DNA of 64,000 nucleotides from Camarhynchus parvulus (taxonomy: Eukaryota > Chordata > Aves > Passeriformes > Thraupidae), in NCBI RefSeq assembly GCF_901933205.1, contig NC_044581.1, positions 11,605,501 through 11,669,500 of the forward strand, read 5' to 3'. This document shows positions 35,721-49,952 of this stretch, in pieces. A model generated the notes under the pieces. That model had not been told where the DNA came from. It saw nothing but the letters and a program-made list of their open reading frames with translations, and did no database searches. The translations under genes and the position numbers were made by a program. Numbering within the stretch: the first letter of the stretch is position 1; each line of letters begins with the position of its first letter.

Positions 35721-38700
35721 CAAAGTAGAGCAAACAGTTGGCTTGTAGCCTAAAAACTGGCCTAATTTCTGGGGGGCTTTCTTTCTTCTTTTTCCTCTTT
35801 CACAGTAATTTTGTACATGTCTGACATTTCTTTAAGCTGTGTTTTGTTTTTAGTCTGAGTGTTTTTTCACAATATTTAAATTTAGTGAGAACGTTTCATA
35901 TTAGCAGCAGAAATAAAGACTATATTTATTCAGGTTTGAATATTAAAAAGCTTATAAGGATTTCATTCCTTGACTAGTTTCAAATAATCTTTGAGTTACC
36001 TTGAGATTTTTCTGTTGTAAATCACTTTTATCTCTTGAAAACAGTTTTCTATTTGTATTGATTCTAAGTTTTATGCAGAAGTTTTACTCTACAGTATGAG
36101 TCTCTCATTTTCCCAGGTTAATTTTAAATATAAATCAGGGAGCTCTACCACTATAAGGGAATCTGCTTTCAGTACTTATTGGATAAAAATAAAATGCAAT
36201 GCTTTATGGATATTTAAATAAACTCTTCAAAGTAGTGTGACAGAAGCATTTATTTACAAAAGTTGTATTCTGAGAGTATTTTCCTGGCATTATTGAAGGC
36301 TGGTTTCTATAGATAGAATCTTAGGCTTTGTTCCACTTACTCATTTTGTTTTGAATAAATTCCTGGGGGCATGCCTGAAAGGGTTGGTAGTCATTTTCAG
36401 GAAGTGAAATTTAGGGAACAAAGTTCTTTGCAGGGACTACTTGGGTTTAGAATTGACCAAGTTTTCATAAAAGAGGATTTGAAACACTTCTAAAATCTCT
36501 TTTTTCCTTTTGTGAGGGTAGCCCATCTGCATGGTGAAGTGTTTCTTAGTGCAAACTCTGTGTCCCATGAAAAGGAGGATACAACTTTAATTCAAAACCT
36601 CTATTTACGAAAATACCTTGTGTTCATATCAGTTAGACTTGTACCAACTACTTCAGAACTAAGAGTATCAAGGTCAATTATTTGAAACTATTTCTTTCAA
36701 GTGTAACTGCGTATTTTTAAAAGATTACAGCAGTTTTTGGAGAAAAAGCATTCTGGTCTTAGTTCTTTTCTGCATATCCTATCCCCAGCCCCCATTCCCC
36801 CAGTTAGATGCATGTAAATCAACTGTACACAAACCAAACATCTGTGTGCTCAAAACTGGAATCATCTCATCTCTTTGCAGATTGAAGCAGATAAATTTGA
36901 AAGTCTTCCTTCACAAAACATCTATGCTAATGTGAGAGTGAAGGAGGCAGTTCTAGAAACCCCTTCCCTCCTACCCTCCATTTAATTTAGATGTAAACCT
37001 CTCTTCTTGCTGACCCTATGTAAAGATATTCTATTTTTCCTATCAGCAATAGAAAATTTTCTATGTTCTGCTGAACCAAATGGAGGAGGAAAAAATGCAA
37101 ATACCTATCTGACACGATGGGAAGGGAAGAGATTGCTCCTTTTAAGATCAGATTCCACAGATTGCTTTAGCTGTGTGCTCCCTATGAAATGTATTGTGGA
37201 ATTGAAGATGGAGTGAGAAAGTGAACTCATTTTCTGGGTTTGTAGGTGTAATGCTACAACTTCTCAGGCATTTCTGTAACATCTCCTTTGAGGAAACTGC
37301 AACTCCTCAACTAAGAGATTATTTATTTATTTATTTGGGAAATTAAAATTATTTAATCATTGATCTTATGGCCTTGCCTCTAATAAACTCCCATTTTGTT
37401 CAAGCCTGTCTTAATCAGGCAGCATTTTTTTCCCTAAAGAAAGTGAAGGATGTGCAGGTACCCTCCTGCCTCCACATAGCACAGATCTCTGTGAAGTGGG
37501 GCAACCTGCCATGTGTAGTGAGCAGCATTTTAACATGTGCAGCAGTAATGTGAGGTACAATCATTAGGCGCAGACTACAGAGTCAAGCCTTGCTGACCTA
37601 ATAAAACCAAGTAATTCCATCACTTAAAAAAATTTTTTTTAAAACAAATAAAGGCTTGTCTATGAAATTTGCAAGAAGTTTTCCTATTGCTTACTGGCAG
37701 TTAACAGAGAGGAATACAGCCCTTGATGTGCACCTTTCATAAATTCTTAAAATCGATAATGTAGAGTTACTAAATTGGAAGTACATTTTCCTTATGCACA
37801 AAGATGTTCATAACAGCCAAAAATTGAGTTCCTTTTATTTGTGAAGGATTTGTATGAGGATAAAAAAGATTGGGGTTAAGATTAAGAGGTAATGATGTGA
37901 CAGGCTTTAGTTAAGACAAAATCACTTCTCTAGTTAGCAGAGTAATTTCAGCTATACATCTTCTGTAATTTTTTTTAATCACTTAGTGATTACTTGTGTG
38001 GTGCTATTTGATTCATTGGCCATCAGTACCTGATTAAGATTCTGTGCTTAGGCCATCATTACTTTTCAGCAGGCCACCCATATGGTGTTAGTGTTGAGCC
38101 AGTGCAAATCCCTCAGCTTAGCCCTGTATATTCTGTTAAAGAAGACTACGTAAAGTGCTGACATTAGCATATGTTCCCCTCTTATTCTGTTGACCTTTAT
38201 CCATGGCATTACACTAACACTGGATCTTTGGAGTTGGTCCAGTAAGAAATTGGGTTGAAATTATAAAATAAAATTAGCCATCTGCCTATTAAAAACTTTA
38301 CTGAGCCAGCAAGTTGGAACAAATGAGCACAATGATGCAATGAAATGTAGCTATCAGATATAAGGTTTACTTTGGGGTTGATGTTCTGTGTGGTTTTTTT
38401 TTTTCCTCAGCTATAAATGGACTTTCTTTCCATAAGCCTTTCATTGTGATTTCTTATATCAATACATGGATGGTTGATATGAGTCTTTGTGTTTAAATTT
38501 ATTAGGCAATCTCCTCCTGATCATTAATAACAGAATTGTTTTTTAAAATGAAATTAGTTACATGAACTTGATAGTGCTGGTATTTGTCTTAAGTTATTTT
38601 CCTTTCAGTCTGGTTTTCTTTTCAGTCTAGTTACTGTGATTTTGATTTTGTAAATACTGATAAAATATTTAGCTTAAAACATGATTGCAATAGTGATAAT
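35721..38700. other. non-coding stretch, no gene seen
   Basis: AT-rich DNA with an (ATTT)4 simple repeat at about 37319-37336 and an A/T block near 37628-37650. No open frame, structured RNA or transposon was recognised. Confidence 0.6.
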
Positions 38701-39260
38701 TAGTTGTTCAAGAGCTACAATTTCCAAGAGCTTGAGTGTTTTCCCTCTTTGATTGCAAGGTCTCTGTTAAAAATAGGAACTACAGTAGCTTGGGCTATAA
38801 AGAGCCTAGTGGAGCATTTTTGAAAAATAATTCATTTACTAATTAACAAAATGGTGTTTGTTTATTTACAGTACATAAAATGTTTCTATCAGGAAAGAGC
38901 CTGCTAATACTCTGCCTCTACCCTGCTGTGCTGACAGCAGAACATCTGCAGTTTAATTTAATACATTTACTAAATGAAGTGGGTAAATAAGGGGATGTTA
39001 AACAGCTACTTCCCAGCCTCTGATATTTTTGCTTTTCTCTGGAGGTCAGAAGCACTAATGAATGATTCCTCATCTTCCCCTTTGCACTGTTCCAAGAGGC
39101 TCCCACGTGCCAGTGCTGTTCCAAAGGGTGCCACGTTCCAATTGTGATTGATGGAATTACATTGGCCCATAATACCTCACTTTATCTGCTCATCTGTCTC
39201 TTTAAATGCTCTGTATGTTACTGTCAGGGATTATTTTACTCAGAATATTACTTTATGCCT
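38701..39260. promoter_or_regulatory. candidate conserved non-coding element
   Basis: A repeat-free block rich in distinct ordered motifs: CTGCAGTTTAATTTAATACA near 38947, GAATGATTCCTCATC, CCAATTGTGATTGATGGAAT near 39138 (TGATTGATGG is a PBX/MEIS-like core) and CTTTATCTGCTCATCTGTCT. No coding frame. The texture is that of a deeply conserved enhancer, but conservation has not been tested. Confidence 0.35.
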
Positions 39261-42200
39261 TTCCAAATGTGTTTTTTTGAATCACTCTTGGTTCCACATC
39301 CTGTTCCAGGCTGTAGAGGGTAGATGACAAACCCAGAGTAAGAAAAATATTTAATATCATACCCAAAGGTGGATGCTTTCTCAAATGTGGTACTTGAAAC
39401 AGAGATGTCTTTCAAATGTTCATCTTTGCCTCATTATATTTAACCCAATTCCAGCTTGCCAGGTGAATATCAGAAACAGCAGTAAGAGAAGCACTGAATT
39501 GATAGTAAGTACTTAAGCCATTGCTTCTTGCTAGAAAAACCATGAATTTATGGTCTGAATCAAAGATTTATAGAACATTATTCAGGAGCTCTACGACCAA
39601 GCACAGAGGAGAATGCAGTTTCCCTCCTTTTTAGTCAGATATCTTAATCAAAATTCCACTCCTATTAAGTGTTCAAATATTTTTCACGGAACAATTGAAA
39701 TGTCTGTTTATCTAAGGCTGGGCTCTTTCTGTTACACCTTGTAATAAGCCTGTAATTCATTCTAAAGATGATTGTTTGTAAACTTTGCCTTTTTTTCTAT
39801 ATGAAATTCAATTCTATACCCACAGGTTTTACAGGGTAAACCCCAGGACTTCCTTAGAGCCGGTGATGGAGTGGTGGGTACCAGAATGTCACTCATTTAG
39901 ATGAACTCCTGGTAACTGATTCCTTTAGCCACTGCATGGCTCTCCTGTGTGACTTTCAAGGTTAGAATTTAGGAGAAGAGCCCTTGCCTCACATTCTGCT
40001 TTCACTGTCATGTGGCTGAATCATGGTATCCTGATGGCAATTCCGTACTTTAATGGCAGCATACCTTAAATGGATGCTGAAAATACTGTTCTGTAGATAC
40101 TAAGTGCATTAATCCAATAATATACAAGTTTGCAAAAAACAGTGACTAAAAAAACCAGTCTACTGGAATACACAAAATCTGAAAGAGTGAGTTAGCACCT
40201 TAACACCTTCTTCCCCTCCCTCCCTTTAAACAAGGAATTTAGCAGGCTTGCAGAAGGGGTCTCTGTCCCTGATCGATGGTGAGCAAGATAAAAGGAAGTA
40301 CTTTTTCATCGACTAAGGCTAGTCTATTTCAATTTCAAAAGTAGTACTGGAAGAATTAGAGATACATTATATAAAAAGTACATTCGTTGTTACCAACAGC
40401 TCGTGATTAAACCTTGTGCGCCTCCAGAGGTGTGGGGTTTCACTGTTGAGGAGAAGAAGCAACATCTTCTTTCACAGCTGCTTCTTTGAGATTCCGCCAC
40501 AAGAACCCACCTTTACATTTAATATGTAAGGATGTTATGAACAGTTATTTTCTGTGAGGCCCAGTGAATCAGATCTCCCACATCCATGGCCTTTCCCTGG
40601 CTTCCACCACCTACACCCCTGGCCCAGGCAGTCGGGTCCCTTGGCACAGGGGAGTGGTTCCATCAATTTGCTACTAGGGTAGTTCCCTATATTTGCTCAT
40701 TACAACTGGAACTTCCCAGAAAATTAACAGCACCATGAATCAAGTAGAGAATTAGAGTATCTGCTGCTGCAGCATCTGTTTGTCAGAGCAAAAATAAAAG
40801 TTATTTATTTAGCAAAACCTGATGTTTACATATTCATACCAAGGAAACTAATTCAGAATCAGTTGTGTGCAAACATACCTATATCAAAGATTCTCCAAAC
40901 ATGCATATGAATTCTTTTTTTATTTTAAGGGAGTGCATAAAAGCTTTCTAACCATGCTTTGAACTTATTCATAAGGTTTTATGTGTCTACCTGGAGCAGA
41001 TTTGAAATTGCTTTTTATAAAATATGCTGCATTTATAAAATGCTTTTTTGGATGCCTTTTTATTTTTCAGTGTTTTTATCAGCCCCAACTCTAGATTTCA
41101 TAGAGCCTGGGGAATTTACAAAGGAGCCAACTTGGAGTAAACTTAAGTCACAGATATTGTGCATACAACAGCCTGTCTGCTGACGCCAAGCCCCACTTTC
41201 CTCCTCCACTAATAAAAGCCAGTAACAGTTGTCTGATCTTTTGCATCAAAGACAGCGTTTATGAAGTGGCCTGTATCGTTATCTTAAAATATACATATAA
41301 TTCTTGCATTAAAACTTGAGAAGAATTATGAATCAACATTTCATAGTAAATTGTACACAGATTTGAGGACTGAAATAATATGTTTCATTCATGAATACTG
41401 AGCCTTCAAAATAGGAGCACCCATGAAATAGACTTCCCCCTGCCTTGCCTGATTGACCTTTTGTGTTGCATGTGTGTGTGTCCAGTATTTTAAAAATTAA
41501 GTTAATAATATTCCTTAGTTTTCCTGTTCACTGATTTTGGGATTGTGATTTAAGTGGGATCCAGCTCTTTGCATAAACAGCTTGCAGCCCAGAGTCCTCT
41601 GATGATCCACGGAGAAACACAGAGCAGAATTCTCTGTAGGAGTGTTATTCCAGCAGCGGTTTTGCAGGGCTTAGGGCTCACTTGACTCCACCTCAAAGCA
41701 GAGATCTCATGGCCAGTTGGGACTGTTCAGTCTGGCTGGCAATTTACTTTGCCATGAAGTTCTCAAGAGTGTGGGCTGTGGTCTGGGCAAACTGTGCCAT
41801 GGCTGGAGTCAGCTCCAGGCTAACCCAGAGCCCTCCTGTCCCTTATTTACAAGGACAACGGTCCAAGCTTGTCCTGGGAGGGAGCTTTGCAAAGGGAATG
41901 TCAGGGAGCACCCAGGCAGCTCCAGCTGCAGTGACCCTGTCCAGCCACATCTCATGGGCTCTCCCTGTGTGTGAGCAGCCCAGGACCAGGAGGGACACAA
42001 GGAAGACTGTGCTGTGAACTGTGTGTGTCAGGGGCTTTCTGCCCATGCAGGTGGTTCGCCTGTGGGTATGCAATATATCTGCTCCAGAGAGTTGGTTTGA
42101 AGATGATTCTACAGATGAGGGGGGAAAAAAAAGAAATGTAGTTTATTTCAAATGTTATTTTTGTTCTTCCATGACAAATCTTTAAAGCACACAATCCAAT

Positions 42201-43017
42201 GGGCATCACTCTCAGGATACTTCAAGTCACAGTAGATAATCTGGATGACTTCTAATTGCTTTTTTTTTTTTCTGATAAATACCAATTCACTGAGCGCTTT
42301 GATTCTTGGCCCCTAAAAGTAACAATAAATTCAGGTTAAATTTGGTGAACACACTCAAGTAAAAAAGACATGCTGAAATATCAAAATGCTGAATCTGCCT
42401 CCCACACACTTTTCATGTGTCTATCCCTATATTTCTAACCTTCAGAAGCCTTTACTTTTCATAAGTAGCTAAAATGCTCTAATGACATTTAATTTTATGC
42501 CAAATAGACATTTTAAATTTAGTTTGTTTTTGTTTAGTTTGTTAGAGAAGAAACTTTTTTTAACCTGGGTAGTAAAACAAATTGACACAACTTGTAATCT
42601 TTTTTTCTGGTTTCTTTTTTTTTATTTAAGTGTCAAGCAGGACAGCTGCAGCTAAAAGAATTCAAAATTTATTTGAAGTTGTAGTTTGATTTAAAGGTGG
42701 GATAGAACTAATGTTTTGGAAAGCTTGATCTTTATTTACTTTGATAATCTCGGTGTATAAATAAGTTATTGTAAATAGGCTTCAATGTGGATCCATTATA
42801 AAATTATATACTCACTTATAGTCACACATATGGTAACTGCTGAACAAGTTTGGCGGTGATTTCAGAAAAACCTTCCAGAAACTTTAATATTTTTGCCAAA
42901 GTTCTGCAAGATCTCCAAGCACTTTCCTTAGCCAGAAGGGTGCATCAAGAAGCAGAGAGCAAATCAAATTGAGATAAACTAATGTTCATGAGAAAGAGAA
43001 ATCTGTCTTTTGTGGTT
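39261..43017. other. non-coding stretch, no gene seen
   Basis: 40.4-40.7 kb and 41.6-42.1 kb are GC-richer patches, the latter with several overlapping open frames on both strands (up to 111 codons). They may be decayed repeats of a family I do not recognise. An acceptor-like TTTTTATTTTTCAG at 41071 precedes a short open segment with a weak donor, which is too weak to call. Confidence 0.55.
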
Positions 43018-43057
43018 TTGTTCATAAAATATTGAACTGGGAATATTTTATGAACAA
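43018..43057. repeat. hairpin: 16-bp perfect stem, 8-nt loop
   Basis: 43018-43033 pairs exactly with 43042-43057 (core GTTCATAAAATATT / AATATTTTATGAAC) around GAACTGGG. Two G-T wobbles could extend it to 18 pairs, then pairing stops. The stem is shorter than that of a canonical pre-microRNA and very AT-rich. It could be a cruciform, a dimer site or a fold-back remnant. Confidence 0.9.
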
Positions 43058-46000
43058 GGGATAATGGGGAGCAGAGGGATAAATCTAGGAAATGTATGTT
43101 GCTCCCTGAAGTATAGCAAAATAGCAGTCTTTGAATGTATTTCCCAGATAATTTCTAGGCTAAAGAGTTCTTTGGGCTATCAGCATTTACTGAAAGGATC
43201 CATTATGTAATTAACTGTTTCAGTGTATGAACTGTCTCAGTTCTTTCATTTTCTTCATGGTAAATGTAGTACTTTTCCTTACAATGTATTACAAATGTAG
43301 TATTTTTCCTTTAAAAAATATACCTACAGTTAGAGAGGATGACTTTGATCAGTTACTGGTATATATTTAATATAAAAATTCACAAAGTATTTAAATTTGC
43401 ATGCATCTGGTGTTCCTGTTTCATAGCTTATGTTATAGTTTACTTATTTCTTAGTCATTTACATCAGTTAAATTGATTTGGAATATTTTTCTCCTCCTAC
43501 TTTAGCCCTTCTTCTTCAGCTGTCAACATGCATATGCCAGTCAGCAGTGTAGCTGTCAAAGCTGACATCAACATCTGTACTTGTATTTTTCTGGTGTCTG
43601 TATCTGTCTTAATTCTGAGTATTTCTTAATGTTTTTCTTGCTGCTAATAAAAGGATTTGCAGAGAATTAGGATTCTACTATCCACATCTTTATGGGCATG
43701 TGGAAATTTCACTGTAGAAACCTGACTTCAGCAGAGTTGCTGTATTTCCATAATTAGGGTCGGATTCTGGATGATTATAAGCTTTCAGCAGTTTTTTTTT
43801 CCTTGCCATCATGAATTCCTACCTTCACTGATGTTAGTGAAAAAATGCTTATTTCAATTTAACCAGTTATTCCATAATTTCATATTCTCTATAATTCAGC
43901 TAACACACAAAATGTGGTGTTTCCTCTGACAAATAAAATTGAAGAGTGTGAGGATAGGCAAAGGTGTTTACAGACATCTTCATAGGAGTGGTGCAACCAG
44001 TTTGTGAGAACATTACTGCTAAAAATATTTCCAAGTGATATTCTATCACTGAAATTAAAAACTTCCTCAGTTGCTTCAATGGGTGCAGTATTTGTGTGCG
44101 TTCCAGATCACTGGATAAAAAATGAAATGTTTCTGACTCATAATTCTTCATGTAGAGATTAGGAGAATGTACAAATTAGGAGAAAACAGTGGAAGCAGCT
44201 CAGCAATAAAGCTTTTATAAATAAATAAAAAGCACCTAATTTTCAGAGCAAATGAGAGCGTACGATGAGTGATGTGCTCCTAATGAGTACTGAAAAGTTT
44301 CCAGTGTAAATAAACAGATGGTAAAAAATACTTAAGTTACAAATTTCTCAAACCACAAATACCTAAGTCACAGGTCTGTGCTGCAGACTTCAAAGAAAAA
44401 CATTGCAGCCAGCTTTTCCACGGGGTAAACATTTTCTTCCTCTTCAGAGGGAGATAATAAATTGGTACTTCCTTCGCACAGGAAGGCTGTGGAGCTTATT
44501 GAGCAGCTCAGGTTTTGAAACCTGACGGGTGCTCTGGTCCAGCAGGTGTTGGTAACACAGGGAGAGAGGAAGCTTGGAGTGAGGATTTGCTAGAAGTAAC
44601 TTCAAATTTAATTACTGCAAAAGCAAGTTAGCACATGGCACTGGACTCAGGGTTTATCTCACTGGTCTCCAGAGACATTTGGTTGGTGTAGAAATGTTGG
44701 GAGACAGACAATTGTGTGAAATGCATCTCACTGTGTGTACTAATCTCTGAGTTACTGCATGGTTTTGTTCTAAGGTAGCTCATGGATGAGTCAGATACAC
44801 TTCAGAAATTAAAGGCAACATCTGGGAGGCATGGACACATTTTGTTGAATAGTTAAATCTATACTGAACCTCAATGCAAAAGAAAATGGAGAAGATTTTT
44901 TGCTGTTATTTAGGAATCACACAGAATTATCTCTAAATGTCAGGGTAGTTCAAACAGTGCTCAAATCAATATTTCACTTGTGTCTTTCAGGGGTAAGCTG
45001 ATAACTCATATCCATCACATGACATGCCCCTGTGTTCCAGTGTGCATATCATGTTCACATAATAATATCAGATGTTCTGTGTTATTGTTTCTGGGATTTA
45101 ACATGTTTCATATTTTGATCAAGAAACAAATATGGGGAAGTCAAATGGAATTTTGTTTCTGTTTCCAGAACTGAGCCCTCAGTCTTATGCCCTGGTGGAT
45201 CAGCAAACACTGATTTACTACTTTTCCTAGCAGAAACTGGAGTCCCCCTCAATTCAGGGAAAGAATTGAATTTTGAACTTGGGCTTAGGCAAAAATGACT
45301 TCTCAAGAAATCTTTCTCTCATGTTTTTGGCAAGGTCTTGTGTTTGACATTTCCACTAGAAAAAAAAAATGGGAGTAAGAAGCAATTTCAGGCACTCAGT
45401 AGTTGTTTAGATTGTTGTTTTGACTCAGTTGTTCTATACACCAGATTAGTTTTGAACCTAGTGCTTTAGCCAAAATCAGAAATGATGTGTGCATCTAATA
45501 AGCCTCCTATTTGTCTTGATTTGTTGAGCTAATCTCAATGATGCTGAGTTTCAGAAGAGTCCCAGTAACTCCCAGGGCATAAAAGCAAGTTCCTTTCATG
45601 GTGACTAGGACTTGACTGTGCTTTTTCTCTTCCCAGGAGGCTAGTATGTGAATTTAAGAGACTTTTCCTAGCTTCATAGAAATGGCAGAGTTTAGCTGCT
45701 TTGAGTTTACATGTTGGGTACCCTGAGTGGATCAGATCCTGTCCACTTCAAATTCCATTTCAGACTTTCTTTGTCTTGGTGCTGATGAATTCTCTCCAGT
45801 GCACTTCAGAAACATTTGTGCTTCACTCCTTTCATAACCAGATTCTCCACACAGCCTGTTGTAAATGATTCTGCAGCATCTTTGGCTCCCAGCAGGAAAA
45901 CTCTGAATTGCTCCTGGTAATTGCTTCCAATGTGCAGCCCTGACAGGTATTTTTAGGTCTGTCTTGAAGAGATATCAGCTCCCATACACTTCAAATTCTT

Positions 46001-47300
46001 TGTCTGGAGTCAGTGCAGCTCCAGACACATCCCTGGAATGGGGCGTAATTGTGGTCTCATGCCTTCTCTATCCACCCACCAATCTCAACCGCCTCAGAGC
46101 AGCCTCCTGCTGTGCTGCAGGGAACGTTCAGAGCTTTCTGAGCAAAGCAAACTTGAGCTGTGGGTTGTGCCTGAACTTAAAGACTACCTTGGTAGGAGGA
46201 GGAGTATGAAATCCCTCCTTTAGAATAATATGATTATAACAGTGGAACACTTTAAGCTATGGATTTCATTGGAATTGTATGATTTACACTGCTCATTGTC
46301 CTGAAATGCTGAATTCTCTGTATTTTCTGTCACTATAGCAGAAGTGGTAAGATGTTATAGGGCTGATTAACAGGATAATGGAGGTCTAAACCATGCTGTT
46401 ATAAAAGTGAGTGGGATTTGGTGAGAAGTAGGGAAATAATCTGGTAGCATGTAAATGTTCAAAGAGATGTTACCAAAAAGGGCAAGAGAGAGCAGGAGAA
46501 AGCCCCTTTCACTGCTCCATATAGATCAGGTTGTGTCCATGCTAGAGCACCAGAACATTTATTCCCAGAAATAACCCCTTTGAACTCAGCAGAGCAGTAA
46601 TTGAAGTTTTGTGTACAGGCTGCATGCAGCTTCACTGGGCAGCTGCTGGTTAGCTCATGTAGCCTCTGTTTTTTCCTTTCAACAACTTCTAGATGCTTTA
46701 TAGGAGATTCCCTATAAAATAGGAAAGGAGGTGGAAGGAAGGGCTAATAGGGGGTTGGGAAGTTTAGAAAGAAGACCAAGATATGAAGGTTTGGTTTTTG
46801 CTTTTTATTTTTACTACTTTTATGCAACTCAAAGGATAAAATTAGCAAGACTGGAAGTCTTTTCAACTGGTGCTGTATTCTCACATTTAAAATATAACTT
46901 TTAATCTTCTGTAGCTGTTGAAAGATGTGGCCCTGGCTGGCTCCTTGCTTCTAATCAGTGAATAAAGTACAAATACCACCAAGTCTGTCTTTCATCAAGC
47001 AAGTGAGAAATCTGTATGGTCACTCTAACACATCTTAGCAGAGAGCAGCTGGGATATGCTCCGTGCCTTGGCAAACTGAAGTTTTTTAACTGCTGGAATA
47101 GAGTTGATTGAATTGTTGGCTTTTTGCAATACAAGTTTTTATGACTTCTAATATAAAACAGAAGATAAAGAGGAAACAATACAAAATAATGTATCAATGG
47201 CAGATAACGTTAACCTGATAGTGTATTCTATTGCATAGTTTCAAGAAGTATTTCAGATTATTTAAAATGCCTTCCCATCAATTTATATTTGAAGAAAGCA
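43058..47300. other. non-coding stretch, no gene seen
   Basis: An imperfect direct repeat (AAATGTAGTA-TTTTCCTT) occurs twice at about 43263-43312. A strong acceptor-like CTTTTTCTCTTCCCAG ends near 45636, but every frame after it closes quickly. No gene or repeat family was recognised. Confidence 0.6.
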
Positions 47301-49060
47301 GTATTAAAGTCAGGAAAATATCAGCTATAAGTCAGTGCACTTAATACGGACAGCAAATGGACAATAATGTGGATAAATTTTCCTGAAGAATGTAATGTAT
47401 AGGAATCCATCTCCTAATTTATATCAACTCCATGTCAATCAAATAAGGCTGATCACTCATTGGAACAGTACATTAAGAGAGGGAAAATGCACAAACATGA
47501 AGATAAGCCAGTAAACTAAAGTGGTAAAGGGACTTTATTTTTCCAATATGGAAATATAATACAGTTATCTCTTCAGATATATTTAGAACTAGGGCCAGAA
47601 AAAAAAAAAGCAAACATCAGCAGTAGCAACTACAACCATGTCTTACAGAGAGTGGAAGTAATCTGTTACAACTAAAGCTGAACTATTTTTCTCAGGAAGT
47701 ATTCTGTAGAAATAAAAACATACAAAAACAATTGAAAGAAAATATTTGCTTTGGGAAATGAGTTCATACTCATTGAAAGAACAATTGAGTTATTTAGCTT
47801 AATTGGCACAAGTGCACATAGAAAAATACAATTATATCTATCAAAATTTTCAGCAGAAATAGTAGCACATGAGCAAAAAGGGGGAAAAAAATCAAGTCAT
47901 TTTAGAGTCAATGAATGTTTTCAGCATTAGAAGTACCTAAACAGAAAAATTATTTTCTTATTTGAAGATAAGGTAACACATCTACTTCCTATTGAGGTAA
48001 ATTGTCTCTGTGTAGGAGCCCACTATGCTCAATGTTAATCTTTCCATATGTTTCTATGAGCTTTAATCAGGCCTGAGTTTCCAATTTGTCTGTCTGCATC
48101 TGTTTGTCTGTCAGCAACCAGTCCTTTGTAGCTCCTTCTGGGCTCACTTTATAAAGGTTTTACAAATCTAAACTGGAAAGAAAGCATTTGTTTAATGGCA
48201 GTTCAGCTCAAAACACAGACTCAGCTGTCGATCTGAACTTCCCCAGTCATTGCAGGGCTCTTTGCTGGGTTAGGGCAGCCAAGGCTCCCAGCTTTGATCT
48301 GCTGTGGCTTCAGCTGGACTGGTCCCAGCTTCAGCCAGGACATAAATGGAAGGAACCCTCTCAAGGAAGCTGCATTAAAGCTAGCAAAAATGTCACTATC
48401 ACATCAGTGAGGATATGTCTTGTTCTTCATGGTTTGTCCCTTTAATGTCTTCACTCTGTAAGGTCTCCCAGGCAGTGATTGCTCCTTTGTGTGGGTGTAT
48501 GTGAGACTTAAAAGGGTAGTCACTGCAGTAATGCAATTAATATTCATGCAAAATTTGAAATAGAAAACTATGCTGTGATATGGATTTGGGGAATTTAAAA
48601 ACAAATATGCCAAAAGAATAGCTTTAAATTACTCCTCTAATAATACATCTGTGGTTACATGCAATATAGGCTGTGTAAATGCACATTCTATTCTCCCTTG
48701 CATGAATTTAAGTCTTATGCAAAATTGACAGATCCATTCATGCCAATGAAATTAAATCCAAAAAGGTTAGTATAAGCACTAGGTTTAATGATCACTGCAC
48801 AATATAATTAAAAGATGATGTTACTTGAATATCAGATTTTCTGTATGTATGTTTATTTGGAGTTTTTAATTGAAAATAAACAAAATCAGAAGTGCAAAAA
48901 AAATAGAAAAGATGTGTGAAATGTAATGATAATGGTTGACTTCTAAACAGCCAAGGAAATTATAGTCATCTTATGTGTGGGACAGGAACAAACACCTCTT
49001 AATTGCACTTCATTATAACGTACCTTTCTCTTCTCAGTTGTATATATTAATTATAAAAAT
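47301..49060. promoter_or_regulatory. weak candidate conserved non-coding region
   Basis: Two repeat-poor AT-rich parts stand out. 47340-47480 has CATGTCAATCAAATAAGG, a PBX-like TCAATCA, and CTGATCACTCATTGG. 48520-48800 has GCAATTAATATTCATGCAAA, near-octamer and homeodomain-type cores, and CCATTCATGCCAATGAAATT. The part between includes an ordinary 85-codon frame at 48188-48445 with no recognisable product. Enhancer-like texture only. Confidence 0.22.
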
Positions 49061-49952
49061 CATGTTTCAGAGACGAAAAGCTGTACAATAGGGTTTTTTT
49101 TTCTTTTCCCTCCCTCCCTTGTGCTGTCTGCAGCAGGATGGAAGAACAATATCAACTGTCATCCACAGGAAGAGCTTAAGAGCTTTCAAAGACAAATCAT
49201 AAAAAGAATGAAAGGCCATTATAAAAAAAGGAGGAAAATGCTTTGATTTCACAGATTTGCTACTTATTAATGTTTAAGGTTCTCTCTTCTTCTTAAAAAT
49301 ATCTTCTCATATTGTTTTGTGTGTGTTATGTGCAGGTACATCACTTTTTGATGACTGTATCACATGGCACATGGATTACACAGATCATTATTAGCGGATG
49401 GAGGTTGAAGGGATCAGATGGAGAAGGCGCTGTGGCAGCCCTCCAGCACTTGTGTCACTTCTTCAGGTCAATTGTAGAAAACTTGGACAGGAGTTTTGTG
49501 ACACAAAGTGACACTGTCTTTTGAGGTTTTGAGGGTTTTTCCATTCCAGTTCATTCCTGTGTTTCTCCAGAGCAGTACTCAGAGACTTGAAAGTAAGGAC
49601 ATGATGGTCTGGACTCTTTTGTGGCCACCTGGGACCAAACTTTCCTGTGGGTGCAGATTGCTTTCTCAGTTTGGATTTTCAGTTCTGCTCTTTCCTATAA
49701 GATTACACAGGATGTTTCCTTAAAACCTGCCTTTCTGCTTACAAAGCTGGATATTCTCACTGGTTTTGTTGAATCTAGGAGCTTCCTTGCTGAGGAAGAT
49801 TTTGTGACTGTTGGATGTCCCCTTTCAGCATAGCTGACCACTGCAGGACACTTGGTGTGCAATACCTGGGTAATAAAGCAGCAAGCTGTTACCTGGTTAT
49901 CTTGGCTTTTATTATCCATCCTCTTGAATATTTTCCATTTATTCCATTCTTT
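49061..49952. other. non-coding stretch, no gene seen
   Basis: Several overlapping frames of 60-74 codons on both strands, none recognisable. No repeat family was recognised. Confidence 0.6.

Noticed and set aside
41072..41133. Possible 62-bp exon after TTTTTATTTTTCAG
   Set aside because: The donor (A/GTAAAC) is weak, the segment is short and the peptide is unrecognised.
41600..42060. GC-richer patch with overlapping frames, considered as an LTR or pseudogene
   Set aside because: No terminal TG...CA repeats, no polyadenylation layout and no recognisable protein.
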